From Oscillospiraceae bacterium (lineage in GTDB: Bacteria > Bacillota > Clostridia > Oscillospirales > Acutalibacteraceae), in contig CADBBH010000010.1 of the NCBI GenBank assembly GCA_902792905.1, forward strand, positions 1-64,000: a DNA stretch of 64,000 nt. The letters run 5' to 3'. A model generated the notes under the pieces. It ran no database searches. It was not told the DNA's origin and was given only the letters and a program-made list of their open reading frames with translations. Shown here in pieces: positions 53,530 through 63,195 of the stretch (positions are counted from its first letter, which is position 1; each line of letters begins with the position of its first letter). Both the position numbers and the translations under genes were made by a program.

Positions 53530-54900
53530 TTGAATAAAGAAAAAGTCAAAAAGATATTCGGCGTTCAGCGGCTCGTGAAATCGGGTCTCTTCGCCGCCTT
53601 CATAATCATCATAGCGTTTATCGGCATTCTCTGGTTCGCCCGCCCCAAGACATCCGAGGTCGAAAAGAGAGACCTCACGAAATTCCCGAAGCTGACTCTC
53701 GCCGGTATATGGGACGGCTCGTTTTTCAGCGATGTCGATACCTGGTATGCCGATACATATCCTCTGCGTGAGGGGCTGATTTCATCCTATCATTCCCTGC
53801 AGTCTCACTACGGCATCCGCACAGCGCAGATTATCGCCGCTCAGCCTGAGGAGGAAACTGAAGAGGATGACGAAGACACGTCCGAATTCACCGGGCAGGA
53901 TGTTCCTCAGACCACAGCGGATCCCGATGAGGGACTTGAAGAAGGGCGCGGCGACATAGATGCGCAGGCGGAGCCTGTCGGCGGAATATATATCGCGAAG
54001 GACAGCGGCTACGGCCTCTATTCCTACAGCGCGAAGAATTCGCTCAGATACTCTCAGCTTCTCAACCGCCTTGCCTCAAATCTCAGCGGGAAGGCGAAGG
54101 TCTATTCGCTGATAGCCCCGATTTCGGCGGGCATCATGCTCTCTGATAAAACGAGAGAGAGCATCGGCTGCGACGATCAGAATCCCGCAATCGAGACAAT
54201 GCTCTCAAATATGGATGATTCCATCGGCAAGGTCAATGTTCATCATACCCTCAAGCGCCACAATACCGAATATATCTTCTTCCGCACCGACCATCACTGG
54301 ACAGCGCTCGGCGCCTACTATTCATACAGGGAATTCTGCAAAGTCAAGGGCATTGAGCCCGAGGAGCTTTCAAGCTACCGGACCATGGAATTCAAGGGCT
54401 TCCTCGGCACCTTCTATCAGCAGAGCCGCAGGAATCCGGCGCTCGGCGCGAATCCCGATACGGTTACGGCATATATCCCGAATGATACCAACGATATGAC
54501 CTGCTATATGAAGCAGGGCGACAGCTATAAAGAATACAGCTGGAAAATCATCTATGATGTGACGAATTATCCGCAAGGCGAGAAATATAACTGCTTCGCC
54601 GCATCCGATCAGGCATATAACTATGTTCATAACGAAAAGAAGACGGACGGGACGTCGATACTCGTTGTCAAGGATTCCTACGGCAACGCGATGATACCCT
54701 TCCTCATAGACCATTATGAGCATATTTACTGGATTGACTACCGCTACTATTCATCCTTCGTCAGATGGAAGGGCGGAGCGGATTCCTCGGTTTCCGCCCT
54801 CGTGACGGAGAAGGGGATTAAGGATGTCCTGATTCTCAATAATATCAATTTTACCGGCGCAAACAGCACGCTCGATTTATTTGATAAACTTTACAGATAA
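53530..54900 (+). CDS. DHHW-motif (AlgJ/AlgX-like) protein
   Basis: The 456-aa protein starts at TTG 53530 behind GTGCGGAG. It has a membrane anchor (LFAAFIIIIAFIGILWFARP) and an SGNH-like extracellular domain with FRTDHHWTALGAYY (the DHHW signature) and VKDSYGNAMIPFL. A low-complexity acidic linker (about 110-145) is inserted. Such proteins finish O-acetylation with MBOAT partners; the pair is conserved in many Clostridia. Confidence 0.88.
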   Translation: MNKEKVKKIFGVQRLVKSGLFAAFIIIIAFIGILWFARPKTSEVEKRDLTKFPKLTLAGIWDGSFFSDVDTWYADTYPLREGLISSYHSLQSHYGIRTAQIIAAQPEEETEEDDEDTSEFTGQDVPQTTADPDEGLEEGRGDIDAQAEPVGGIYIAKDSGYGLYSYSAKNSLRYSQLLNRLASNLSGKAKVYSLIAPISAGIMLSDKTRESIGCDDQNPAIETMLSNMDDSIGKVNVHHTLKRHNTEYIFFRTDHHWTALGAYYSYREFCKVKGIEPEELSSYRTMEFKGFLGTFYQQSRRNPALGANPDTVTAYIPNDTNDMTCYMKQGDSYKEYSWKIIYDVTNYPQGEKYNCFAASDQAYNYVHNEKKTDGTSILVVKDSYGNAMIPFLIDHYEHIYWIDYRYYSSFVRWKGGADSSVSALVTEKGIKDVLILNNINFTGANSTLDLFDKLYR

Positions 54901-54914
54901 CAGGAGGAAAAATT

Positions 54915-57161
54915 ATGAAAAATCTCAGAAAGCTTTTCTCGCTTATTCTCTGCGTCTCGCTCGTGCTCGGCACTTTTGCCGCCGGCGGGATGACCGCCTC
55001 GGCGGATACCGTTTACACCGTCACCCTTGACCCGGGCGAGGGCAGCGGCGAGCCGATAGTTTACCGCTCATCCGACCAGACCGAATTTCCGAATTGGCAA
55101 AATTCAGAGGACCTGCATTTTTATCTCGAAGATGACGGCAGAATGGGATTCAGCTTGGATGAATTATATGTTCCCGATTCTTTCACCGCCCCCGAGGGAT
55201 ATGAGTTTGACGGCTGGCAGGGCGCAAATCACTACAATATTCTCAACTCAACAGAAACGGTCTTCACCGCGAAGTGGAGATTTGTATATGACCCGAACGG
55301 TGCCCGTTACAGCTTATCCCCGTCCGAATATACAATCGAAAACAGCGGATACAACGATATTACCTGCTCGTTTGATTCGCTTTATTTAGGGAGAGTAACC
55401 GATAAAGTCGGCCCATATCAGGCAAATGCAATCGTTTTCTATATAAACGCGGGCACTCTGACCGACGGGAACGGCAACAGCATTCCTTTCCTCGTGGATA
55501 ATAGTTTTCATTTCGGCGCGGAAGACAGAATAGACACAGGCCATAGTTATTCTTCACAGGAAGAAACATTTATAATGTCAGTGTGGATTGACCCGGAAGA
55601 ATACGCCGCCGCGGCCCCCGGCACCTATACGGGCGAGCTTGTTTATGACAGCGAGTGGAGAGCCAGAAGTGGTGTCGCAGGCGAATCCGGCTCAATTGCC
55701 CTGACTCTTGTCATCCCGGAGCCGGAGACCGTTTACACCGTCACCCTTGACCCGGGTGAGGGCAGCGGCGAGCCGATAGTTTACCGCTCTTGTGATCAGG
55801 ATGAATTCACGGACTGGAGACATGCCGAGAATCTTCATTTCTATCTCGAGGATGACGGCAGAATGGCATTCAGATTGAATGGAGATTACTGCCCCGATAC
55901 TTTTACTGCGCCTGATAATTACATCTTTGATAGATGGAGTGAGGATTCTAATTACCATGTTCTCTCCTCAAACGATACGGTATTTACTGCGTTGTGGAAA
56001 GAGGACGCGACACTTCTTGAACCTGCATATTACAGTTTGTCTCCCTCCGAATATACAATTGTCAACAGCGGATATACCGATATAACCTGCTCATTTGATT
56101 CTCTTTATTTGGGAAAGGTTAATGATTATGGAGTAGAGAGGAAGGCAGAGGGACTCGGTATATTTATTAATGCCGGAACACTGACTGACGGGAAAGGCAA
56201 CATTATTCCTTTCCTTGTAGATGAAATGTATCATTTTGGCCCCGAGAACAGAGTAAGCGTTGGGCTTAGATCTTCACAGGATTATCCGATTACAATGTCA
56301 CTGTGGATTAATCCCGAAGTCTATGATGCTGCAGCACCGGGCATATATACGGGTGAACTTGTGTATGACGGCGGATGGTATTGTGGCCAGGAGAATTTTA
56401 TCAGCGGTGAATCCGGCTCAATTGCTCTGACTCTTGTGATTCCCGAGCCTTCTATTGAAGAGCCCTCTATTACAGCAACCATCAGCGCAACCGAGGTGGT
56501 CCGTGGCGACAAGCTGACCTGGAATATCACCACTCCGGCGGATGTCACCTGGCTGAAATTCAACGGCACAGACGAAAGCGGCAATGCCTACACTTCATAT
56601 TACAAATACAGCAACTACAATAAAGGCACAACCGAGGCGAGCGTAACAGACACGGATGCCGGCAGAGTCTGGAATATCCCGATGGTATTCAACTACGCAG
56701 GCACTCAGGCGGTTGATAACCAGACCTGGACAATCGAATACCGCGTGAGCGGCTCGAATGAATGGAAATCCGCGCCCGGCGAGGCGTTCAATATCAAAGT
56801 CGGCAAGAACGCCGCCGCGCTCGCTCCCGCTCACGATGGCTGGAGTTCCCCCTATATGTTAATTGATGCGTTTTATTGCACCAAAGAAGAAAACGGAAAT
56901 ACTTATAATTATTTTTTAGTTGAAACTTCAGACGATGTTTCAAAGATTAAAATCAGCTATGTGAACGCAGAAACAGGTAAGACCAAGAGTGCCACTTATC
57001 AACTCACTTCATCAAATGTTATTGATAAATACTATGAAGACGGTGCGATGGTGTGGACAATCCGAATGAAAGTTACCGCTCCCGCACGAAATGATGAATA
57101 CACCGTTCAGTGCCGCGGTCCCGTCTGGGGCGAAGGCGAAATTGCCTCAATAATAGAATAA
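54915..57161 (+). CDS. Secreted repeat protein sharing its C-terminus with the ubiquitin fusion
   Basis: A 748-aa protein with a signal peptide (LFSLILCVSLVLGTFAAGG, cleaved near ASA). It holds two long repeats of 240 residues (from Thr32 and Thr272), each opening with an InlB-type beta-strand block (TVYTVTLDPGEGSGEPIVYR, then EFDGW or a related turn) and closing with SGSIALTLVIPEP. The C-terminal region (about 515-748) matches residues 104-343 of the ubiquitin fusion closely ([58 protein letters not shown]). It follows the DHHW gene by 14 nt. Function unknown; it looks like a surface or matrix protein. Confidence 0.8.
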   Translation: MKNLRKLFSLILCVSLVLGTFAAGGMTASADTVYTVTLDPGEGSGEPIVYRSSDQTEFPNWQNSEDLHFYLEDDGRMGFSLDELYVPDSFTAPEGYEFDGWQGANHYNILNSTETVFTAKWRFVYDPNGARYSLSPSEYTIENSGYNDITCSFDSLYLGRVTDKVGPYQANAIVFYINAGTLTDGNGNSIPFLVDNSFHFGAEDRIDTGHSYSSQEETFIMSVWIDPEEYAAAAPGTYTGELVYDSEWRARSGVAGESGSIALTLVIPEPETVYTVTLDPGEGSGEPIVYRSCDQDEFTDWRHAENLHFYLEDDGRMAFRLNGDYCPDTFTAPDNYIFDRWSEDSNYHVLSSNDTVFTALWKEDATLLEPAYYSLSPSEYTIVNSGYTDITCSFDSLYLGKVNDYGVERKAEGLGIFINAGTLTDGKGNIIPFLVDEMYHFGPENRVSVGLRSSQDYPITMSLWINPEVYDAAAPGIYTGELVYDGGWYCGQENFISGESGSIALTLVIPEPSIEEPSITATISATEVVRGDKLTWNITTPADVTWLKFNGTDESGNAYTSYYKYSNYNKGTTEASVTDTDAGRVWNIPMVFNYAGTQAVDNQTWTIEYRVSGSNEWKSAPGEAFNIKVGKNAAALAPAHDGWSSPYMLIDAFYCTKEENGNTYNYFLVETSDDVSKIKISYVNAETGKTKSATYQLTSSNVIDKYYEDGAMVWTIRMKVTAPARNDEYTVQCRGPVWGEGEIASIIE
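55008..56450 (+). repeat. Two long tandem repeats, period 720 nt
   Basis: The unit opening at 55008-55069 recurs at 55728-55789 with a single mismatch in 62 nt. The rest of the two units has diverged more, consistent with an in-gene duplication or local conversion at the unit start. Confidence 0.85.
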
Positions 57162-57174
57162 TTAGACAAATCTA

Positions 57175-57204
57175 TGCCCTCTCCGAACCGAAGAGGGCAA
57201 TTTT
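57175..57204 (+). terminator. Terminator
   Basis: TGCCCTCT (175-182)/AGAGGGCA (192-199) followed by ATTTTAT, 13 nt past the repeat-protein gene and close to the convergent corA. Confidence 0.75.
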
Positions 57205-57214
57205 ATGTTTATTC

Positions 57215-58141
57215 TTAAAACCACTTTTTCTTTTTCGCGTAAATCATCAGGGCGGCAACAACGAGGACCGAGAGGGAAATGACATAAATATAGCCGTATT
57301 TCCAGGCGAACTCCGGCATCGAATTGAAGTTCATTCCGTACCAGCCGACTATGATTGTAAGCGGGAAGAAAATCGTGGTGAGGACTGTGAAAAACTTCAT
57401 CGAGTGGTTGAGCTTCAGGTCGAGCGAAGACGAATACGCGTCGCCGATATGGTCCGCAGAATTTTCGAGGGAATCGATATCGTTGACTATTCTCTCAATT
57501 TTACTCTGAAGATTTGAAATATAGATTACATCCTCCTCGCGGAAAATGTCATTGTCGTTGTCACTTAAAGTCTCGGCAATATCGAGCAGCTGCTCGTAGT
57601 AATTATTGAATCTGAGAAGCTCCTTCTTTATGTCAAGAAGCTCGATATTGAAGTTGTCGTCCGCGCTGTCGGAGACGATTTTTTCCTCCATTGCGACAAG
57701 CTCATTGCGCGCTGTTTCAATTATCGCGCCGCTGTCGGAAACGAGCGACTCCATGAAGGCGCTGACCACCTTGGCGGAATTGATTTTCTCCGCCGGGAGT
57801 CTGTCCGTCACGCGGCGGAAAATGTTCACAGTCGAGCCGTCACGGTCGCGTATATCGACGATGAGAATCAGATTCTTTTTTAGAAAAAGCGCGATATAGT
57901 CATCCTCGCCGCTGCCCGCGGGAACGCGAAGCTCGGTAAAAGTATAGTTTCCGTAAACCTCGACCTCGGTTCTGAAAAGCGGATTCGCGCGCTTGCATTT
58001 ATCAACGGAACCATCGGAAAAATCGAGCTTTTCTTTGATATTCTCGAGTTCCTCGCCGCTGACAAAGCCGATTGTGAGAAAAGAATCGTTTATATCCTCA
58101 AAAGCAATTTCTCTAAGATCGTTATCTGCTCTGTAAAACAC
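57215..58141 (-). CDS. corA: CorA-type magnesium transporter
   Basis: The 308-aa protein (second GTG, 58141, chosen because GAGG lies 7 nt away; the first at 58147 is too close) has a long cytoplasmic domain and two C-terminal helices with the channel signature YGMNF between them. The last residues are basic. It transports Mg2+ or other divalent ions (Co2+, Ni2+, Zn2+ in relatives). Confidence 0.93.
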   Translation of the reverse strand: MFYRADNDLREIAFEDINDSFLTIGFVSGEELENIKEKLDFSDGSVDKCKRANPLFRTEVEVYGNYTFTELRVPAGSGEDDYIALFLKKNLILIVDIRDRDGSTVNIFRRVTDRLPAEKINSAKVVSAFMESLVSDSGAIIETARNELVAMEEKIVSDSADDNFNIELLDIKKELLRFNNYYEQLLDIAETLSDNDNDIFREEDVIYISNLQSKIERIVNDIDSLENSADHIGDAYSSSLDLKLNHSMKFFTVLTTIFFPLTIIVGWYGMNFNSMPEFAWKYGYIYVISLSVLVVAALMIYAKKKKWF

Positions 58142-58161
58142 ATTCACACCTCGCGGTTTTT

Positions 58162-59469
58162 TTACATTCCCCTGCGCCTGACGCAGTTTTCGAGTTTTAT
58201 TGCCTCATATACGCCCTCATCAAAGAGATCGCATATCTTTTTGTATTCGTCAAGCGGGAGCGTTTCAAGGGTTTCGCCCGATTTTATACAGAGGGCGACA
58301 ACCTCGCCGGTCGCTTTATAGGCATCTCTGAAGGGCAGTCCCTTTGAGACGAGATAATCGGCGCAATCCGTAGCGTTGATGAAGCCGCCGGCCGCCGCTT
58401 TCCTCATATTTTCGGGCAGGACCTTCATTGTGTCAATCATCGGGACGAGGGTGGTAAGGCAGATTTTAACAGTATCGAAGGCATCGAAAATCGCGTCCTT
58501 ATCCTCCTGCATATCCTTATTGTATGCGAGGGGAAGGCCCTTCATAACGGTCAGCAGAGTCATAAGATCGCCGAATACCCTGCCGCTCTTGCCCCTGACA
58601 AGTTCTGTAATATCGGGATTCTTCTTCTGGGGCATAATGCTCGAGCCGGTTGAAAAAGCGTCATCAAGCTCGATGAATTTGAATTCCCACGAGCACCAGA
58701 GAACTATCTCCTCGCTGAGCCTTGAAAGATGAACCATAATCAGCGATAGAGCCGAAGCAAGCTCGATGCAGAAGTCTCTGTCCGATACTCCGTCGAGAGT
58801 GCTGGCGGTATAGGTATCAAAATCAAGCAGGTCCGCGGTCAGCTGCCTGTCAATGGGATAGGTCGTGCCCGCGAGAGCGCCCGAACCGAGAGGCGAAACG
58901 TTCATTCTCTTTTTCGCGTCCTCTACCCTGCCTATATCTCTTTTAAGCATCTCAACATACGCCGAAAGATGCGTCTTGAAGGTTATAGGCTGAGCCCTCT
59001 GAAGATGGGTATATCCGGGCATAATTGCATCTGAATACTCCTCCCCTTTTTTAGTGAGAGAAGCTGACAGTTCTCTGAGCAGAGCGAGAACAGCATCACA
59101 CTCGTTCCTGAGATAGAGCCGGATATCGAGAGCAACCTGGTCGTTGCGGCTTCTGCCTGTATGAAGGCGTTTGCCCGCGTCGCCTATTCTCTCTGTCAGC
59201 GTCTGCTCGATAAAGGTATGGATATCCTCGGCATTCGGGTCGATGAGAAGCTCGCCCGAAGCGATTTCGCTCTTTATTTTCGCAAGCTCCGTAGTTATTG
59301 CGATGCCATCTTCGGCGGAAATGATGCCCTTCGCCGCAAGCATTGAAGCGTGAGCGATTGAGCCGTCTATATCCTGCGCGAACATTCTCGAATCCGTCGC
59401 TATCGAGGAATTGAAATCGTTTGTTCGTTTGTCCGCCTCTTTTGAAAAGCGGCCTGCCCATAATTTCAT
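58162..59469 (-). CDS. argH: Argininosuccinate lyase
   Basis: The 435-aa enzyme cleaves argininosuccinate to arginine and fumarate. The start at 59469 (MKLWAGRFSKEADK) is the family start, after GGAGAAAACCT. The fumarase/aspartase signature GSSIMPQKKNPD and the TGRSRNDQVALDIRLYLR segment are intact. It follows argG. Confidence 0.97.
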   Translation of the reverse strand: MKLWAGRFSKEADKRTNDFNSSIATDSRMFAQDIDGSIAHASMLAAKGIISAEDGIAITTELAKIKSEIASGELLIDPNAEDIHTFIEQTLTERIGDAGKRLHTGRSRNDQVALDIRLYLRNECDAVLALLRELSASLTKKGEEYSDAIMPGYTHLQRAQPITFKTHLSAYVEMLKRDIGRVEDAKKRMNVSPLGSGALAGTTYPIDRQLTADLLDFDTYTASTLDGVSDRDFCIELASALSLIMVHLSRLSEEIVLWCSWEFKFIELDDAFSTGSSIMPQKKNPDITELVRGKSGRVFGDLMTLLTVMKGLPLAYNKDMQEDKDAIFDAFDTVKICLTTLVPMIDTMKVLPENMRKAAAGGFINATDCADYLVSKGLPFRDAYKATGEVVALCIKSGETLETLPLDEYKKICDLFDEGVYEAIKLENCVRRRGM

Positions 59470-59501
59470 AGGTTTTCTCCGTTCAACTGATATTATGCGG
59501 A

Positions 59502-59527
59502 TAAACCCCATCGGAAAATGGGGTTTA
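59502..59527. other. argG-argH intercistronic hairpin
   Basis: TAAACCCCAT/ATGGGGTTTA, 10 bp around a 6-nt loop. The T-run is weak on the minus strand, so it may only reduce read-through from argG into argH. Confidence 0.6.
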
Positions 59528-59540
59528 TTTCAATCGGAAA

Positions 59541-60767
59541 TTATTTATTGTTTCTCTCGGCGTCGAGGATTGCCTTGACTTTGAGAGGAAGGCCGAAGAG
59601 ATTTATGAAGCCCGCGGAATCCTTCTGATTATAGACATCGTCGGCATCGAAGGTCGCGAAATCTTCGCTGTAGAGGGTGTAGGGCGAGGTAACGCCCGCG
59701 TTGATGATATTGCCCTTGTAGAGCTTGAGCTTGACATCGCCGGTGCAGGTTTCCTGAGTGACATCAACGAAAGCGGAGAGCGCCTCTCTGAGAGGAGTAT
59801 ACCACTTGCCGAAATAGACGAGCTCTGCAAACTGATGGGCTACTATCTCCTTATAATGCATTGTGTCTCTGTCGAGAGTGAGGGTTTCGAGAATTTCATG
59901 CGCCTTGAAGAGGATTGCGCCAGCGGGATTCTCATAAACGCCTCTTGATTTCATGCCGACAAGGCGGTTTTCGACTATATCGTCGAGGCCGATGCCGTTC
60001 TTGCCGCCGATATCGTTGAGGTATTCGATAAGCTCAACGCCGCCCATTTCCTTGCCGTCAACGGCGGTGGGAATACCTTTTTCAAAATGGATGGTGATAT
60101 ATGTATCCTCATCGGGAGCCTGCTGGGGAGCGACGCCCATTTCAAGGAAGCCGGGCTTGAGATACTGCGGTTCGTTTGCCGGATCCTCAAGATCGAGGCC
60201 CTCGTGGCTCAGATGCCAGAGGTTCTTATCCTTGGAATAATTGGTTTCGCGGTTGATTCTCAGAGGAATATTATGCGCCTCGGCGTATTCAATCTCTTCC
60301 TCACGGGATTTGATATTCCAGATTCTCCAGGGGGCGATAATCTCCATCTCGGGAGCAAATGCCTTGATTGCAAGCTCGAAGCGGACCTGGTCGTTGCCCT
60401 TGCCGGTGCAGCCGTGGCAGATGGCGTCCGCGCCTTCTTTCTTCGCGATTTCAACGAGTCTCTTCGCGATAATCGGGCGGGCAAAAGCTGTTCCGAGCAG
60501 ATAGAGTTTTTCATATTTGGCGCCGGCCTTGAGAGTCGGGAAAATATAGTCATTGACAAAAACGTCCTTGAGATCCTCGATATAGAGCTTGGACGCTCCG
60601 GTCTTTATTGCCTTTTCCTCGAGACCGTCAAGCTCGGTGCCCTGGCCGACATCGCCAGAAACCGCGATAACCTCGCAGTTATTATAGTTTTCCTTGAGCC
60701 AGGGAATGATGATGGATGTGTCAAGACCGCCAGAATAAGCGAGAACTACTTTTTTGATTTCTTTCAT
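59541..60767 (-). CDS. argG: Argininosuccinate synthase
   Basis: The 408-aa enzyme makes argininosuccinate from citrulline and aspartate with ATP. The N-terminal PP-loop [10 protein letters not shown] and the segments [20 protein letters not shown] and [13 protein letters not shown] are standard. I start at 60767 ([13 protein letters not shown]) because the AAGGTAG site is 8 nt away; the longer frame to 60794 has none. The promoter and ARG box lie upstream. Confidence 0.97.
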   Translation of the reverse strand: MKEIKKVVLAYSGGLDTSIIIPWLKENYNNCEVIAVSGDVGQGTELDGLEEKAIKTGASKLYIEDLKDVFVNDYIFPTLKAGAKYEKLYLLGTAFARPIIAKRLVEIAKKEGADAICHGCTGKGNDQVRFELAIKAFAPEMEIIAPWRIWNIKSREEEIEYAEAHNIPLRINRETNYSKDKNLWHLSHEGLDLEDPANEPQYLKPGFLEMGVAPQQAPDEDTYITIHFEKGIPTAVDGKEMGGVELIEYLNDIGGKNGIGLDDIVENRLVGMKSRGVYENPAGAILFKAHEILETLTLDRDTMHYKEIVAHQFAELVYFGKWYTPLREALSAFVDVTQETCTGDVKLKLYKGNIINAGVTSPYTLYSEDFATFDADDVYNQKDSAGFINLFGLPLKVKAILDAERNNK

Positions 60768-60808
60768 AGCGTTAACTACCTTTCCGGAATTCATTTGATT
60801 ATGAATAC

Positions 60809-60836
60809 ATTATACACGAATTATGCAATAAATCAA
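60809..60836 (-). promoter_or_regulatory. argG promoter
   Basis: TTGATT, 16-nt spacer, TATAAT on the minus strand, about 42 nt before the argG ATG. Confidence 0.75.
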
Positions 60837-60844
60837 GATTATTC

Positions 60845-60858
60845 TGAATTTTTATTCA
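60845..60858. promoter_or_regulatory. ARG box (ArgR site)
   Basis: TGAATTTTTATTCA, a perfect palindrome matching the ArgR/AhrC half-site consensus TGAAT-N4-ATTCA. It lies 8 nt upstream of the argG -35 box. Arginine-dependent repression is the expected effect. Confidence 0.8.
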
Positions 60859-60926
60859 TATTTGTTGAAAATCTCAAATAAATCTGCATAAAATTGCGGA
60901 TTATGTAAAAAATATACAACAGAATC

Positions 60927-61943
60927 TCATTTATCAATAATGAGTCCGACTTTTTTCTTCGCTTTCTGAAGGGTGCGGTAAGCGATTCGCGCCGCCTTTT
61001 CCGCTCCCTCGTTCGCGGTCTGCATAAGGAAGGCCTTATCCTTCATCAGGCGGGCATATTCCTCCTGTACAGGTCTTATCTCCTCGATAACCGCCTCGGC
61101 GACCCTGACCTTGAAATCGCCGTAACCTTTGCCCTCGAACTCTTTTGCGATTGCTTCGAAATCAAGACCGGTGCAGCAGGAGTAGATGGACATAAGATTG
61201 TTGATGCCGTCTTTTCCGTCGGCATAGCGCACCTGCGCCTCGCTGTCGGTAACAGCTGATTTGAATTTTTTCATAATGACATCGGGCGAATCAAAAAGGA
61301 AAACACTTGCCTTGGGGTTTACATCGCTCTTTGACATCTTCTGAGTCGGATCCTGCAGGCTCATTACCTTCGCGCCGATTTTGCCGATATAGGGCTCGGG
61401 AAGTTTGAAGGTGGCGCCGCGCAGATTATTGAATCTCTCTGCGATATCCCTCGCTATTTCGAGATGTTGCTTCTGATCCGCACCGACCGGCACATAATCC
61501 GCCTGATAGAGCAGAATATCCGCCGCCATAAGAACAGGATAGGCAAATAGACCGACATTTACGTTATCGGCGTGCTTCTGGGATTTATCCTTGAACTGGG
61601 TCATTCTCTGCGCCTCGCCGAACATCGTGTAGCAATCGAGGATCCAGGCAAGCTCCGCGTGGGCGGGAACCATACTCTGAATGAATATTATATTCTTTTC
61701 GGGTGAAAGACCGAGCGAAAGCAGAGTAGCATACATTTCAAGAATCTGCCCTCTGAGCTTCGCGGGCTCGGGATGAACCGTCAGCGCGTGAAGATCCGCT
61801 ACGGCGAAGAGGCAATCATTATCCTCGCTCATTGTCTGCCAGTTTTTAAGTGCTCCGAAATAATTGCCGATGGTCGGGATTGAGGTCGGCTGAATAGCGC
61901 TTAATACAACGGGTCTGCGCTCCGGTGTTACTTGATTTTCCAT
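60927..61943 (-). CDS. trpS: Tryptophanyl-tRNA synthetase
   Basis: The 338-aa class I synthetase has TIGNYFGALKNW (the HIGH-equivalent region) and KMSKSDVNPKASVF (KMSKS loop). The length is typical. It starts 1 nt after the aminotransferase stop, so the two are cotranscribed. No T-box leader is visible, as the upstream region is coding. Confidence 0.97.
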   Translation of the reverse strand: MENQVTPERRPVVLSAIQPTSIPTIGNYFGALKNWQTMSEDNDCLFAVADLHALTVHPEPAKLRGQILEMYATLLSLGLSPEKNIIFIQSMVPAHAELAWILDCYTMFGEAQRMTQFKDKSQKHADNVNVGLFAYPVLMAADILLYQADYVPVGADQKQHLEIARDIAERFNNLRGATFKLPEPYIGKIGAKVMSLQDPTQKMSKSDVNPKASVFLFDSPDVIMKKFKSAVTDSEAQVRYADGKDGINNLMSIYSCCTGLDFEAIAKEFEGKGYGDFKVRVAEAVIEEIRPVQEEYARLMKDKAFLMQTANEGAEKAARIAYRTLQKAKKKVGLIIDK

Positions 61944-61944
61944 C

Positions 61945-63132
61945 TTACTGTCCTTTCATTTCCTGAGCTGTTTTCGCAAGAAGTTTGATACCTTCAATTA
62001 TTCCCTCATCGGAAGGAGTTGAGAAATTGAGGCGTATATAATCGCATGGTGCGCTCATATCGGTAAGGAAAGCGTTGCCGGGAACTACCGAAACGCCGTT
62101 TGCCGATGCCTTTCTGACAAAATCGAGCATATTGATTCCATCTTTAAGCTTGGCCCATACGAAGAGGCCGCCTTCGGGGCGATGATAATCGAGATAATCA
62201 AGAAGGTATTCATCCATCATATCGCACATGAGATTGAGCTTGCGACGGTATATCGCGCGGATTTTTTCTACATGGCCGGCGAGCTTTCCGTCTTTTAACC
62301 AGTTATATACGATGAGCTGGGAGAGCATAGTGGTATGAACATCCTGGGTTTGCTTGGCAACGGTCATCTTGGCGATAACCTCCTTGGGCGCGACAGTGAA
62401 TCCCACGCGGATACCGGGGGAGATAATCTTTGAAAACGAGCCGGAATAGACTACAATGCCATCCGTATCAAAGCTCTTTATTGCGGGCACATCTTCGCCG
62501 GAAACCCTGAGATCTCCGTAGGGATTGTCCTCAAGGATTATAACGCCGTATTTCTTCGCAATATCATAAATCTTATGCCTCTTCTCAAGCGAGGTCGTGA
62601 TTCCGCCGGGATTCTGGAAATTCGGGATTGTATATATGAATCTCGCATTTTTCTCGGTTTTAAGCTTCTCTTCGAGAATATCTGTATCCATGCCGTCCTT
62701 CTCGAGAGGAACTCCGACTAGCTTCGCGCCGAAACCTCTGAAGCAGTTGAGAGCGCCGATGAAGGCGGGTTCCTCGGTGATTACCGTATCGCCGTAATTG
62801 ATAAAGACCTGAGACATAAGGTTCATTATCTGCTGGGCACCGCTTACTACTATGACAGCGTCATTCCCGGAACCGACGCCGTAGCGTTCCTTTGCGAGTT
62901 TTGTAAGCTCCTCAATCAGAGGGGCGTAGCCCTCGGTAACGCCGTATTGAAGCGCAAGAATCGGGTCGTCGGCAAGAATCTTCGCCGCAAGTTCACGGAC
63001 ATCGTCAACCGGGAAGGCATCGGGAGCCGGATTTCCCGCGGAAAGAGGAATTGTATTCCCCGAATTTTTAAGTATTTCTCTGATTACAGACGGCTTCAGG
63101 GAAGCCATACCTTTGGAAAAAGTGTAATCCAT
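61945..63132 (-). CDS. PLP-dependent aminotransferase (class I/II)
   Basis: A 395-aa fold-type I enzyme: VVSGAQQIMNLMSQVFINYG, ILEDNPYGDLRVSG (PLP phenol contact Asp/Tyr), and the Schiff-base Lys in YSGSFSKIISPGIRVG. It resembles the 2-aminoadipate/aromatic aminotransferase-like group (LysN, ARO8-like). Coupled to trpS, and with iorAB elsewhere in the window, an aromatic amino-acid role is possible. Confidence 0.88.
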   Translation of the reverse strand: MDYTFSKGMASLKPSVIREILKNSGNTIPLSAGNPAPDAFPVDDVRELAAKILADDPILALQYGVTEGYAPLIEELTKLAKERYGVGSGNDAVIVVSGAQQIMNLMSQVFINYGDTVITEEPAFIGALNCFRGFGAKLVGVPLEKDGMDTDILEEKLKTEKNARFIYTIPNFQNPGGITTSLEKRHKIYDIAKKYGVIILEDNPYGDLRVSGEDVPAIKSFDTDGIVVYSGSFSKIISPGIRVGFTVAPKEVIAKMTVAKQTQDVHTTMLSQLIVYNWLKDGKLAGHVEKIRAIYRRKLNLMCDMMDEYLLDYLDYHRPEGGLFVWAKLKDGINMLDFVRKASANGVSVVPGNAFLTDMSAPCDYIRLNFSTPSDEGIIEGIKLLAKTAQEMKGQ

Positions 63133-63144
63133 ATTATCACTCCA

Positions 63145-63173
63145 TTGAAAAAATATTTGCTTTATGATATAAT
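63145..63173 (+). promoter_or_regulatory. Promoter of the HAD gene
   Basis: TTGAAA, 17-nt spacer, TATAAT, 22 nt before the ATG at 63196. Confidence 0.75.
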
Positions 63174-63195
63174 CACTCCGACAGGAGAATTGATT

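Noticed and set aside
61945-63180. A T-box leader for trpS
   Set aside because: The upstream DNA is the aminotransferase gene, with 1 nt between the two, leaving no room for a leader. The region before the aminotransferase is too short as well.
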